A stretch of 64,000 nt of DNA from Branchipolynoe longqiensis (GCA_030323885.1 CM059186.1:24881849-24945848); one strand, 5' to 3'; counted from the stretch's first letter, positions 11,538 through 21,775 are shown. Notes: generated by a model not told the origin, from the sequence alone. Program-made: numbers and translations.

Positions 11538-12896
11538 ATGGCCACGAAGCGGAGTAAGCGCGGTGCAGCAGCAGCCGAGGGGCGTGTTCCGAGTGGAGTG
11601 GACGAGGAGTACGACTCCTCACCCGTGTTGTCGGCAGGGCCGTCGACACAGCCCCGGGCGCATATCCTCTCCGACCCGGACGAGGACGCAGTGCCTGATG
11701 TGCCTGCGCCTCCAGATTGGGAGGCTCGCTTTGCAAGATTGGAAAGCCACATCTTGACTGCCAAATCGCCTGTGTCTCGGAAGCGGCGTAGGCCGAGTGT
11801 CCAAGAGGATTCATTTGAGGATTTCTTGGACACAGACTCGGCGGTGGAGCTTAAGGCTCCTCCTCCTCCTTCTCCTAAACGGAGGAAGAAGAAGAAACAG
11901 GTGATTTCTTCGGGTGATGAATTCACCAAGGAGCGGGCAGAGTCTGGTTTGCGCAAAAAGCGGAAGACTAAGTCCAAAAAGAAGAAGAGGAAGAGGAAAT
12001 ATTCTTCTTCTGAGTCGTCCACTGAGTCTACTTCTACGGAATCAGACTCAGACACCGTATATGAAGGGGTCTATGCGGACATTGGCACTAAAGTGGCTAA
12101 GAAGGTGGAGAAGCCAAAGGCTAAGCGGGTTAAAACCACTACGCTTATGCGCGAGACCGTGAATGGTCATTTTCGCACGTTCAAACCGGCGGAGGTTATC
12201 TCCAAGTTAGGAGATGAGTTAACAGGCATAAAGGGTGTTCCCAACTCCATCATTAAAGAAATGGATCGGGATGTCAATATGACGGATGACCGTAAGAAGT
12301 TTGAGGATGTGTTGCACACAGTGCATAAGGCAGTGTTGGCTACCCTAACAGCTATTGTTCCTGTGGCTAATAGGATGCAGAGTGAAAATAAGTTCTCGTC
12401 TTTGGCTAAGACAATGGACAAAGGCATTGCAGTGCTAGCGGCGGCAGGTAATTACCTGTCGTTTCGAAGATATGAAAATGTCTTCAAGTCAGTTTGCACA
12501 GATGCTGGCAAAGAAGTGGCTCGCTCTAAGAAGGTTACCGATAATGAGGGGAAGGAGTTTACGCTTTATCTTGCTCCAGAGCCGATTAAAGGGAAACCTT
12601 TAGATAACACCAAGATGTTTGGCGGTCAACTACAATACCTCTATAAAGAGGTAGAGACTGCAGCCAAGAGTGGCAAAAACATGGATGGCAAGAAGAAACA
12701 GGAAGCTCCTCGTTTCAAAAAGTCACGAGGGGATTTTCGTCCACGACGGTTCACCAGAGGAACCAGACCGAGTTCAAGCTTCGGTCAAGGGTTTCGGGGC
12801 CGGGGCGCTCGCCCAGGCTGGACCGACAACACCGCACGGCCAATAGGCCGAGGGTTCAACTCGTCGAGACCTTTCCCCAGGGGCGGGTCCAAGTAG
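11538..12896 (+). CDS. DIRS gag-like ORF1 protein
   Basis: I place the start at the ATG at 11538 (MATKRSKRG...), which gives about 452 residues; the frame is open upstream to 11487 but nothing favours an earlier start. The N-terminal third is acidic and Ser/Pro-rich. It is followed by strongly basic clusters (KRRKKKK, KSKKKKRKRK) that look like nuclear localisation signals, then a Ser/Thr/Glu stretch. A more ordered domain spans about residues 190-370, and the C-terminus is Arg/Gly-rich (GFRGRGARPG, IGRGF), suited to nucleic-acid binding. This layout fits the structural protein of DIRS elements, which act in the nucleus. No zinc knuckle is visible. The stop codon lies where the RT frame (-1) is already open, as expected for DIRS. 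Confidence 0.85.
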   Translation: MATKRSKRGAAAAEGRVPSGVDEEYDSSPVLSAGPSTQPRAHILSDPDEDAVPDVPAPPDWEARFARLESHILTAKSPVSRKRRRPSVQEDSFEDFLDTDSAVELKAPPPPSPKRRKKKKQVISSGDEFTKERAESGLRKKRKTKSKKKKRKRKYSSSESSTESTSTESDSDTVYEGVYADIGTKVAKKVEKPKAKRVKTTTLMRETVNGHFRTFKPAEVISKLGDELTGIKGVPNSIIKEMDRDVNMTDDRKKFEDVLHTVHKAVLATLTAIVPVANRMQSENKFSSLAKTMDKGIAVLAAAGNYLSFRRYENVFKSVCTDAGKEVARSKKVTDNEGKEFTLYLAPEPIKGKPLDNTKMFGGQLQYLYKEVETAAKSGKNMDGKKKQEAPRFKKSRGDFRPRRFTRGTRPSSSFGQGFRGRGARPGWTDNTARPIGRGFNSSRPFPRGGSK

Positions 12897-15014
12897 AGGT
12901 CCAAACACAAACTTTACAAGTCCCTGAAGCCTCTAAAAACACACAAACTGTAAGCAACTTTGTGGCTGGTAATATTAGTAATCATATTTCTGAGTGGCAC
13001 AAAATTACTAGTGACCAAGAAATTATAAAAATAGTTAGGGGTGTTCACATTCCCTTTACACAAATTCCTGTACAAAGTATAATACCCACCCCCCAAAACC
13101 ACAACAACAAAAACAAAACACACCCACAAAAACACCCCCCCAACCCACACCCCCAACACCCACACCCAACCCAACCACCCAAACACCAAAAAACAACAAA
13201 CACAACCAACACCACACCCCACAAAACCACAAACAACAAACAACCAAAACACACCCCACAAAAACACCCCACCAACCCACACACCCCCTTTTCCATATAA
13301 CATTCAACCAGTTGAACGAGACGCACTAACTAAACAGGTACATAAATTCTTTGAGAAAGGAATTATACAAAAAGTGACACACTGTTCAGGACAGTTTATT
13401 TCAAACATTTTCTCGAGACCGAAGCCTAATGGTGATGTTCGAATGATCCTGGATTTAACAATCCTTAATAAAAGGGTGGAATATCGACATTTTAAAATGT
13501 TCTCTCTAGATACGGCACGAGATCTGATTACACCAGATGCGTGGATGGCTAGTGTTGATTTACAGGATGCATATTATACGCTTCCCATAATGGAACAATA
13601 CCGAAAATTTCTTCGATTTATTTGGGATAACCAACTCTATGAGTTTACCTGCATGCCGAATGGCTTAGCTTGTGCGCCACGTTTATTTACTAAATTGCTT
13701 AAACCTGTTTTCTCGGTAATGGCGAGGAAGGGTCACATAATGTTTCCATACATAGATGATTCTTTTATTATAGCATCAACACAAATTGGTTGTGTGAATG
13801 CAGTTTTGGATTTATGTGCATTACTCACTAAATTGGGGTTTTATGTACATCAACAAAAGTCAGTGTTTAAACCAACAAAACAACTCAAATGTTTAGGGTT
13901 TATTCTGGATACACAGTCCCTTACAGTGTCGATAACAGAACAAAAACTAATTAAGTTTATGACTACAGCGACTCAGCTTATTAAGTTATCAAAGCCAAAA
14001 ATTAGACAGGTTGCTGTTCTTATTGGCATAATGACCTCATATGCACCTGCTGTGTTATATGGGAAGGCCCATATTAAGTCGCTAGAAATAGATAAAAATT
14101 TAGCGTTAACACGAACTAAAGGCAATTTTGAGCGAAAGATGTTTATTTCGCAAGAAGGGTTACAGGATATTGGATGGTGGATGCAACATATAGCAAGTTC
14201 ACCAAATCCAATCCGCATGGCGGAACCTAATACAGTAATTACTACTGATGCTTCGTTAGAAGGTTGGGGAGCTCATCGAGATGGGGTCACAACAGGAGGT
14301 AGATGGCTTGATGATGAAAAATCAGACTATATTAATGCACTAGAATTGCGTGCTATTTATCTGGGCTTACGTAGTTTAGTAAAGATAAATAAATCACAGG
14401 TTAGAATACTAACTGATAATACTACTGCCATGGCATATATTCGTAACATGGGTGGAACCAAATCAAAGTCTTGCAATCAGTTATCTAAACTGATTTGGAA
14501 CTGGGCACAGGCTCAACAAGTCTGGCTGACTGTAGCGCATATTCCAGGGTCACAAAATACACTTGCAGATTATAAAAGTAGAAATTTCCATGACCATTTA
14601 GAGTGGTCTCTCTCTACACATTTGTTTAACTTCGTTTGTGAAAAATGGGGTACACCTGAAGTTGACTTATTTGCATCACGAAATAATAACAAGTTACCCT
14701 GTTATGTTTCTTGGCATCCTGAACCGGATGCTTGGAAAGTAGATGCGTTTGCTATTACCTGGGAAAATAATTATTTTTATATTTTCCCACCATTTAGCAT
14801 TATCAGCCGAGTAGTGAGAAAAATCGGCTTGGAAGGGACACATGCGATACTGGTGGTGCCCGATTGGGACACGCAACCTTGGCTGCCAGCAGTTTCACAA
14901 CTGGCAAAAGATCGTATACGATTCCCAAGAAAACTCGGGAATCTGACGCACCACGGACCGCTAGTGGTTCACGGCGACGTGTCAACGACGCCCCTATTGG
15001 CATTCCTTTTCTAA
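12893..15014 (+). pseudogene. DIRS reverse transcriptase-RNase H ORF, interrupted by A/C-only island
   Basis: The frame is open from at least 12893 (overlapping the ORF1 stop) through a conserved-looking lead (HISEWHKITSD, VRGVHIPF) to about 13083. It is then interrupted by the A/C-only island and resumes in another frame at about 13290 (YNIQPVERDAL). From the first downstream ATG (13374) the main part is 546 codons. RT catalytic residues are visible: VDLQDAY near residue 62 and YIDD at 126-129. The RNase H follows, with TTDAS (D292), an ALEL glutamate near 324, LTDNT (D348) and a late aspartate near 399. After it comes the DIRS-typical segment VDLFASRNNNKLPCYVSWHP. The protein would copy the element's RNA. 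Frames on the two sides of the island do not match, so as assembled it is broken. Confidence 0.88.
13084..13288. other. 205-bp island containing only A and C
   Basis: Every base from 13084 to 13288 on the + strand is A or C, with no G or T. It sits inside the RT frame between GVHIPFTQIPVQ and FPYNIQPVE, where DIRS proteins normally have only a short linker, and it shifts the frame. It is not a simple tandem repeat. It shares long blocks (for example CACCAACCCACACACCCC, and AACACCAAAAAACAA) with a second island at 29690-29882. It may be a real insertion or an assembly or base-calling artefact; I cannot decide from sequence alone. Confidence 0.95.
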
Positions 15015-15973
15015 GGAAGCAGCTACAGCAATTTGGATTGGACAGAATTACTGAGGATAGGATAGTATCGGATGCCTGGAGGCCAGGAACTGTCAAAATG
15101 TATACAACCTATTTAAAGAAATGGGGTGTACATTGTTTGTTAATGAAAGTTAAACCAACAAATCCAAAGATTTCACAAGTAGCTCGGTTTCTTCGTTCTC
15201 TAGAGGATGAAGGACTTTCCTTTGGATCGATTAATGCGGCGAGGTGTGCGTTATCAATTATATTACCTAGAATTGATGGCGAAACAGTTGGAAAACATCA
15301 TGTTATTTGTTATTTACTTCGTTCAATTTATCAAAGGAATCCTCCAAAACCAAAGTATAGTCGGTTTTGGGATGTTTCTATAGTATTTAAGTTGTTTCAG
15401 GCTTGGCCTCACAACTCGTGGTTAGATATAAAACAGTTAGGTTTTAAGGTCGCGGTCCTGTTATTGTTAGTAACCGGACACAGAGGACAGACGATTGTTG
15501 CTTTATCCTTAACTGGATTAGAAATAGACAAGCAACAAGCTACGTTTGATTTAGAAAAATTGCTCAAATCGAACACGTTAGGTGACCCTTTATCAACGGT
15601 TCACTTAGACTGTTTTCCGAATGATCGGAAATTATGTGTTGTGTCGGCCATACGGGCTTATATATACAAGACAAAGGATTTACGTGCATCACAACAACTA
15701 TTAGTGAGCTTTATAAAGCCACATAAGGCGATTTCACGAGACACACTTGCCAGATGGACAATTACGGTGTTGAAATTGGCTGGAGTGGATACGAGTAAAT
15801 ACTCTTCCCACTCAACTAGAGGAGCCATGGTCTCCAAGGCACGGGTGCTTGGTATTTCTGTGAAAAGAATACTAGCGCATGCAGGCTGGAAGACGGCTAA
15901 GTCGTTTGCAAAACATTATAATAAACGACTAGAAAAGCCTACCGGCGTTGCAAAGCGTCTTCTCGCCAACTAA
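14864..15973 (+). CDS. DIRS tyrosine recombinase
   Basis: 369 codons, overlapping the end of the RT/RNase H ORF by 151 bp in the -1 frame. The catalytic set of the tyrosine recombinase/phage integrase family is visible and in order: Arg in VTGHRGQT (R207), His-x-x-Arg in SSHSTRG (H316, R319), His/Trp in LAHAGW (H339) and the nucleophile in KHYNK (Y352). Residues 60-160 form the N-terminal core-binding region. In DIRS elements this enzyme integrates a circular DNA intermediate without duplicating the target. The frame is intact with all catalytic residues, so the copy may be young. The first ATG lies inside the overlap and may not be the real start; translation could depend on frameshifting or reinitiation. 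Confidence 0.92.
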   Translation: MGHATLAASSFTTGKRSYTIPKKTRESDAPRTASGSRRRVNDAPIGIPFLRKQLQQFGLDRITEDRIVSDAWRPGTVKMYTTYLKKWGVHCLLMKVKPTNPKISQVARFLRSLEDEGLSFGSINAARCALSIILPRIDGETVGKHHVICYLLRSIYQRNPPKPKYSRFWDVSIVFKLFQAWPHNSWLDIKQLGFKVAVLLLLVTGHRGQTIVALSLTGLEIDKQQATFDLEKLLKSNTLGDPLSTVHLDCFPNDRKLCVVSAIRAYIYKTKDLRASQQLLVSFIKPHKAISRDTLARWTITVLKLAGVDTSKYSSHSTRGAMVSKARVLGISVKRILAHAGWKTAKSFAKHYNKRLEKPTGVAKRLLAN

Positions 15974-16100
15974 CAAGAATAGGTGAGAACAAAAATTTAG
16001 AATGTTATAATAATAAGAAAGAATGATATTAAGGATAAAAATGAATTATGTAAAGGTCTCCCTAGCCTGAGGCTAGCCTGAGGCTGTTTACCGAGGTAAA

Positions 16101-16416
16101 ATAGTATAGTTATACGAGTCTTACCTTGGTACAGATGATGGATAACTGTTGTTTTACCGAGGTATAAGCCTCGGATAGATGTGGGCTAGGGCCCTCCCGC
16201 CACACCCTGCCACATCTATTCCGTTGGTGTACCTTTTCGGTAAAGTAATAGTATCCATTGTTTGAAAGTCATTTTTATCCTCAATAAGTAGGTTAAGATT
16301 GCTGGTACCGGACGTGCTTACCTCTCCCTAGCCCACATCTATCCGAGGCTTATACCTCGGTAAAACAACAGTTATCCATCATCTGTACCAAGGTAAGACT
16401 CGTATAACTATACTAT
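16101..16416. repeat. Perfect 91-bp inverted repeat, probable DIRS 3' terminal structure
   Basis: Arms at 16101-16191 and 16326-16416 are exact reverse complements over 91 bp, separated by 134 bp. The arms contain GTTTTACCGAGGTATAAGCC and TAGTATAGTTATACGAGTC. The position, just downstream of the recombinase ORF, is where DIRS elements carry the internal complementary region and the right terminal repeat. Without the left end (gap at 10760-11259) the assignment stays provisional. Confidence 0.85.
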
Positions 16417-16438
16417 ATTATATATATATAATATATAT

Positions 16439-16469
<31 letters not shown>

Positions 16470-16470
16470 G
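16413..16470. repeat. (TA)n microsatellite
   Basis: TATATATAATATATAT-type repeat directly abutting the inverted repeat. Confidence 0.95.
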
Positions 16471-16499
16471 GCAGCTATTGCTTAGTCCGAATCCCATTC

Positions 16500-16545
16500 T
16501 TTTCTGACCTTTGATATTGCTAGGACATAACATCCAAACAAATAG
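16500..16545 (+). mobile_element. SINE-1 tail fragment
   Basis: Short segment GACCTTTGATATTGCTAGGA followed by CATAACATCCAAACAAATAG matches the SINE-1 3' end and tail. Confidence 0.65.
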
Positions 16546-16860
16546 AAAAGCAAGCAGTGTTTTGAAGAGAGAAAAGGGAGAATTGGAGCCAAGATAGTGC
16601 TTGGAGAGTAGTGGATGAAATCTGACTTCTGGGAATTGTCCATGATTTCCGGACAGTGCTAAGCCTATGGGAGAATAGACCCATTTTCGCGGAAATTGGA
16701 GATCGAGTTCTGCTTCTTTAACAGTAATAATTACTAAGATTACGATGCTATTTATTATTGGATCAACATCATATACAGATAAGATAACTTCACGATAGAT
16801 TTTTCCGCTTTTTTTTTTTGTTTGCCAGAGAAAACTTTCATCCCTGAGGGAGAGCGAGTT

Positions 16861-16912
16861 GGTTGGTTGTTTGGTTGGTTATTGGAGTTTTACGTCCTGG
16901 CAACGTCTGGGA
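16861..16912 (-). mobile_element. SINE-1 tail fragment, reverse
   Basis: GGTTGGTTATTGGAGTTTTA then CGTCCTGGCAACGTCT is the SINE-1 3' end in reverse; it joins directly to a purine tract. Confidence 0.7.
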
Positions 16913-17220
16913 GAGGGAGTTGAGGAATAGAGGGAAGGGGAGTTGTGGAGGGGAGGAGGATGGGAAGAAGACGGGAGGGGGGAGGAGGGAGAGGGGAGAG
17001 AAGGGGAGGGGGAGAGAGCGGAGAGGGGGAGAAGAGGGAGGAGGAGAGATGGAGGAGGGAGAGGAGGGAGAGAGAGGAGGGGGAGAGGAGGCGGGGGGGG
17101 AGAGGGGGAGAGGGGAAGGAGGGGAAGAGGGGGGGAGAGGAGGGGGAGAGGGGGGGGGGAGATGGAGGGGGGGAAGAGGAGGGAGGAGGGAGAGAGGGGG
17201 GAGAGGAGGGAGATGGATGA
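16913..17220 (+). repeat. Polypurine tract
   Basis: About 305 bp of GGGAGAGG-type purine sequence on the + strand. No coding signal beyond composition. Confidence 0.9.
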
Positions 17221-17834
17221 ATGTGAGTGGGCGTGGCTCCTGTAGTGTTCATGAAGTGTGGAAGTGTGTGAGATAGCGTCGGCTTCTTGTAGCCGTCAGG
17301 GCGCCGCACATCGGGGTGTTCCTGTCACGTGACCGATAGAGGGAGTGTGGGTGGGTGTGGCGGGGTGGGGTGCGCCGGTCAATGAGTGAGGACTGGATGA
17401 ACTATCAATCAGCGCGGTATATATAGGTGATGCGTGCGCGGCATCATTGGCTGCCATGTAAAGAACGTGTGTACGGTGGCGCCCTCTGGTGGTGGTGGTG
17501 CCATCCTCTGATATTTTCCTGCATATTTTGTTGTTGTTGCTGCTGCTGCTTCTGACAGACAAATATGTGTGGGGTGGGGTTTGCGTAATACTACATCTTT
17601 TTTCTCTCTCGCTGGATTCACACTGCCGCCGTCTTCCCCTCAGCAGGTTTATCAGGAATGAACACAATCAGTGCTTTATTGTGCTGTTTGTTGGTGTTTT
17701 TGTGTTGTTTATTTGGTAGTTAGTATTTTGTTGTTTAATTTGATTATATTCAGGGGATTTTTTAATTTAAGAAAATATGTTTTCTTGTTACATTAATTGA
17801 TTAGGCAGGGGAATTTTCAATCTTCCTCATTCCA
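17221..17834. other. No recognisable feature
   Basis: Includes a GTTGTTGTTGCTGCTGCTGC stretch near 17530 and T-rich sequence near 17690-17770. No convincing gene. Confidence 0.4.
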
Positions 17835-18156
17835 CTGCTCTTTGCCCTATCCTAGTAATGCTTAGAGCCAGTCTAGGTAGCAACATTTTGTTTAATTCAT
17901 TGGTTTCACTTGACTAAGGTTTGAACCTGTAGGTTCGAATCCCATGACCCACTAATAGAGGAAGCATTTTCCATTTCAATTGTAGACAATTGGTTTTCCT
18001 TATTTCACAACACCTTTGCATAGTCTAATCATGCTTAGCACCAGGCAAGGTAGCTAGCTATAAGTAATAATTCTCTAAATCTTCGGGTTTGACTTGGCTG
18101 GGGAGCAACCCTTTAACATCTCAAACACTCCACTCATGTTGGCCATCCTCTCTGGC
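17835..18156 (-). mobile_element. Two SINE-1 head-side fragments, reverse
   Basis: 17840-17960 and 18020-18155 each carry the reverse head-side segment (ATCCTAGTAATGC or CTAATCATGCTTAG, CCAGGCAAGGTAG, then TTTGACTTGGCTGGG-like linker). The two pieces are tandem and diverged. Confidence 0.65.
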
Positions 18157-18159
18157 TGG

Positions 18160-18412
18160 TAGTGACTTACAAAATTGATAGTTGTCACTTTCTAGCCTGG
18201 CGATCTGCATTATTAGGATAGAGCAAGGATGGGTTAGCTCAGTGTCAGGATAATGTGACTGAGTGGGATATTGGGTCATAGTGCTGGCGGCCTGATTTCT
18301 CAGTTGGGCAGCATTATAAAGTCGCCATGAGTGTGCACTGTCACAAGTCGGTACCCATCCTGATATGACCTTAGATGTTGCAAGGACGTAAAATTCCAAC
18401 AACCAACCAACC
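18160..18412 (+). mobile_element. SINE-1, 5'-truncated
   Basis: Begins at the linker (TGACTTACAAAATTGATAG), retains the complete body and ends with the tail CCAACAACCAACCAACC. Confidence 0.85.
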
Positions 18413-18729
18413 TCTCTGGCTGGCTTAACACACGGTCAAGAAAACACTCCAAAAATGTGGGTCCATCTATAATGACGTCTGCATCTTTGAGGAGGTCGGT
18501 TGGGAGCGCTGAGTGTGAGTTATGAACTTTGGCATTTGTTTATGTGCAATGCCTGCCTGACGAGTAGAAGCAGAAAACCAATAGGAGCGGGGGTGGGGTG
18601 GGGGGTGGGGGCTCTAATTTGCAACTGTCCTTGGATATTGGAGGATGTCGACAGTGTTTCCGGTGGATTCTTGAATATATTGTCTGTTTGTTACCAGGAT
18701 GGTTTCAACACAACCTTGCTGATTCACTT

Positions 18730-18857
18730 TGATTGGAAAATAAATAAAATAAATAAAATAGCAACAACAATGATAATGATACTAATGATACTAATGATAC
18801 TAATCATACGAATCATATTAAGCATAATATGCATAATAAGCATAATAAGTATACTAC

Positions 18858-18888
<31 letters not shown>

Positions 18889-18890
18889 GG
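18730..18890. repeat. AT-rich triplet-type microsatellites
   Basis: AAATAAAT, then ACTAATGAT-like nonamers, then (AAT)n ending near 18890. Confidence 0.85.
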
Positions 18891-18967
18891 AACAAATATG
18901 TTACAGTTTTCCAATTTGGTGCTGTCAAACCACATTTCGCCATGATGAGTTTCGGCTGCCATTGTCA

Positions 18968-19735
18968 AGTTAGTGAAATATGTATGTTGCGTTTATGCTG
19001 TCATTGTGAAGATGCTTCAATGTGTATGGCATACTTATACTTCCACAGTGAAGTGGTTCTGTGTGCATGACACATTTATACTGCCATTGTGAAGCCGGTT
19101 CATTGCGAATGACACATTTATACTCCCATTGTGAAGCTGGTTCAATGTATACAACACATGTATACTGCCATTGTGAAGCTGGTTCAATGTGTATGAGACA
19201 TTTATACTGCCATTGTGAAGCTGGGTCAATGTGTGTGGCATATTTATACTGCCATTGTGAAGTTGGATCAGCGTGTATGAGTCATTTATACTGCCATTGT
19301 GAAGCTGGGTCAATGTGTGTGGCATATTTATACTGCCATTGTGAAGCTGGTTCAGTGTATACAACACATTTATACTGCCATTGTGAAGGTGGTTCAGTGT
19401 AATGGTACATTTATACTGCCATTGTGAAGGTGGTTGAATGTGCATGGCATATTTATACTGCCATTGTGAAGGTGGTTCAATGTATAGAACCCATTTATAC
19501 TGCCATTGTGAAGGTGGTTCAATGTGCTTCTGCCATTGTGAAGACTGTTCAATGTGCATGGAGCATTTATACTGCTGTTGTGAAGATGGTTCAATATGTA
19601 TGATATATTTGTACAGCCATTTTGAAGGTGCCATTGTGAAGGTAGTTCAATGTGTATTGCACATTTATACTGCCATTGTGAAGCTGGTCCAATACGCATG
19701 ATGCGCTCAGACTGCCATTTTGAATGCAATTCATT
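18968..19735. repeat. 42-bp minisatellite, about 18 units
   Basis: Unit TTTATACTGCCATTGTGAAG plus CTGGTTCAATGTGTATGACA and two further bases; the spacing between successive TTTATACTGCC motifs is 42 bp (for example 19201 and 19243). Units vary at the CATGGCATA/ATACAACA position. Because 42 is a multiple of three the array stays open in several frames on both strands; I regard these as repeat frames, not proteins. Confidence 0.93.
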
Positions 19736-19892
19736 GTGCCTCAATGGCTGAGACTGAGACTGCGAATGTTCATTGAATGTGAGCTACCTGAGATAGTATA
19801 TCAAATGCCCGGCTAATTCAGGACTGTAAGTGAACTCTTTACTGCAATCATCAGCCTTTCACAATGCGCTAATCTTCTTAAAACGCACCAGG

Positions 19893-20222
19893 TGCAGTGG
19901 CTGAATCAGTAGAGCGCGGGCCTCGCATGCGGGAGATCGCGAGTTTGGTTCCCAGTCGAGTCAAACGGATGACTTACAAAATTGATACTTGTCACTTCCT
20001 AGCCTGGTGCTTGGCATTAATAGGATAGGGCAAGGACTGATTAGCTCAGTGTCTCAGGATAATGTGACTGGTTGGGATATTAGGTCATGGTGCCCGTGGC
20101 CTGATTTCCCAGTGGGGAAGCACTATAAAGTCACCATGAGTGCGCCCTGTCACAAGTCGGTACCCGTCCTGATATGACTTTAAATGTTGCCAGGACATAA
20201 AACTCCAACAATCAACCAATCC
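19893..20222 (+). mobile_element. SINE-1, complete, type B head
   Basis: Head GTGCAGTGGCTGAATCAGTAG then AGCGCGGGCCTCGCATGCGG, linker GAGTCAAACGGATGACTT, full body and tail CCAACAATCAACCAATCC. This is a second tRNA-like head type on the same body as the 1830 copy. Confidence 0.88.
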
Positions 20223-20397
20223 TCACCATTGACTGCCATCTTACAGCTATCGGTAAAGCTGGGCTTTAAGCTTTGTCGACAGCTATCAATTTGTCACGAA
20301 CGAAGGTGCTGACGAAAAGCATTTGGCATATTAGGGCTGCCCTAATCCGATGAAAGCATCAGATTTATCTGAAACCAAAGTCCATATTTAAGATTTG

Positions 20398-20743
20398 ATT
20401 CTATGCGACCACTTGTCGATTTTTAGGTCGGTGACCGGTTGACGACCCAGTGACCGGTCGCCGACCAAAATTCTCACGCTCCTGCCACGGCAGTCGCTGA
20501 CCACTTGGAGAGTGGTTGGCAAATGCACCAACCACTAGCCGACCACACTGGTTGCAAGGAGGTTGCAAGTGCAGCAGCTGCAACCTCCTTATGACAAAAA
20601 TTACCCGAAATGGTCGGTGAGCACTCGCCGACCACTCACCGACTGGTCGTATGGTGGTCATATGCTGGTCATATGGTGGTCACAAAACGGTCGTGAAATG
20701 ATCGCAAGCGAACACAGGCATAGTGTGACTGGGGTATTAAATG
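20398..20743. mobile_element. TIR-type element with GTCACAC end, interior of GACCGGT/GGTCGG words
   Basis: The right end GCATAGTGTGACTGGGGTA is followed by TTAA. It matches the complement of the left ends at 63531 and 23809. The interior is a dense mix of GACCGGTCG, GGTCGGTGA and ACCACTCGCCGACC words, in both orientations around an axis near 20560. The left terminus is eroded, so the start is approximate. Confidence 0.65.
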
Positions 20744-20749
20744 CATCAA

Positions 20750-21110
20750 CGTAGTTAAGGGACTATTCTAATGCCCGGTGTGGAGCGGGCGGGGTAGGTT
20801 ATGTCCGCTTTCATGTTCACTCTGTTGTTCAAATCATTTATTAAAAAAACATGACAGTTGATTACACTCTCATCTCCCATCCTGCTGCTGTTATTACGCA
20901 GCATCATTGTTCAATTGTTCAATTGTTTAATTGACTGCTGCCATAAACCATGTTCAATTACCAACATTGAGTCTGCGTTATCTCTACACGCTAATTTACT
21001 GTTATTAATTTAAGCAGTGATGTGAGTTTGGCTAGAACTTATCAAGCCGTTTTTAAGTTACGTGATGGTTGTTTGTCCTCGTCTGAATCTACGTTTTTTT
21101 GTGTTTATAT
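20750..21110. other. No recognisable feature
   Basis: Ordinary composition; no gene or shared repeat noticed. Confidence 0.4.
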
Positions 21111-21114
21111 TCAT

Positions 21115-21222
21115 TGCCGCCGCAATGGCGGCGATATTAATATTTTCGAATCGACGAATGCAAGCAACCGCCGCCGCCACTGCCAGTATTGAAAGCGACG
21201 TCGATGCGGCGGCGGCGGCGGC
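21115..21222. mobile_element. Partial copy of hairpin element (inner arm)
   Basis: GGCGGCGATATTAATATTTT, TCGAATCGACGAATG and the GCCGCCGCC core match the inner half of the hairpins at 21228-21603 and 59424-59800. Confidence 0.7.
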
Positions 21223-21227
21223 AATTT

Positions 21228-21603
21228 ATTAGGCCCAAATCTATTCAATGCTATCATATTTATCAGAATTACATACGCAATAAGTGAAATTTAATGAAAT
21301 TAACCCTAAATTCGAAGCAATATTAATGCTGCCGCCGCAACGGCTACGATATTAATATGTTCGAATCGACGAGTGTAAAGTAAACAAATCGCCGCCGCCG
21401 CATCGACATCGCGTTCCATACTGGCGGCGGCGGCAGTTTGTTTACTGTACGTTCGTCGATTCGAAAATAGAACTATTAATATCGCCGCCAATGCGGCGGT
21501 AGCCTTAATAATGCTTCGAATTTAGGGTTAAATTGATAAAATTTCACTTATTGCGTATGTAATTCTGTTAAATATGGTCGCATTGAATAGATTTGGGCCT
21601 AAT
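21228..21603. mobile_element. Hairpin element: 376-bp near-perfect palindrome
   Basis: Arms start ATTAGGCCCAAATCTATTCA at both ends (inverted) and stay complementary at roughly 90 percent to the centre near 21415, where GCCGCCGCCGC faces GCGGCGGCGGC. Arm landmarks are ACATACGCAATAAGTGAAA, TTAACCCTAAATTCGAAGC and TTCGAATCGACGA. It has no coding capacity. A second copy lies at 59424-59800. Confidence 0.92.
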
Positions 21604-21616
21604 GAACTCGCTATAC

Positions 21617-21775
21617 CTCCTATTTACCAGGGCTAGGGTAACACCGGGTAAGCTTTTGGTGTTAGGCCTATCACTGCTTCGTGCATACCATTTTTCGCCC
21701 CTACCCGGGAAATTCCCTCCTACCACCGTTTTGGCTCGATACCACCGACTCCTGCATACAGGCCCAGAACAACTC
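21617..21775. repeat. Flank shared with the 59.9-kb element
   Basis: GGTGTTAGGCCTATCACTGC, GTGCATACCATTTTTC and CTGCATACAGGCCC follow the hairpin here just as related sequence follows the hairpin at 59860-59995. The hairpin therefore travels inside a larger element; this copy is older or rearranged. Confidence 0.65.

Larger units (their letters stand above)
11400..16416 (+). mobile_element. DIRS-type tyrosine-recombinase retrotransposon
   Basis: The order is gag-like ORF (11538-12896), RT/RNase H ORF (about 12893-15014), tyrosine recombinase ORF (14864-15973), then a perfect inverted repeat (16101-16416). The overlaps are in shifted frames. DIRS elements carry RT, RNase H and a tyrosine recombinase in place of a DDE integrase, and have inverted repeats with an internal complementary region instead of LTRs; this matches. 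The left terminal repeat is not identified, so the start is approximate. The only clear lesion in the coding part is the A/C-only island at 13084-13288. Confidence 0.9.

Noticed and set aside
13084..13288. Spliceosomal intron explaining the RT interruption
   Set aside because: An A/C-only sequence has no GT donor or AG acceptor on the coding strand, and the related island in the LINE lies on the opposite coding strand.
19035..19744. 199-codon repeat protein (QWQYK, HNGSIN units)
   Set aside because: The 42-bp repeat is a multiple of three, so frames on both strands stay open; no codon-position bias is visible.
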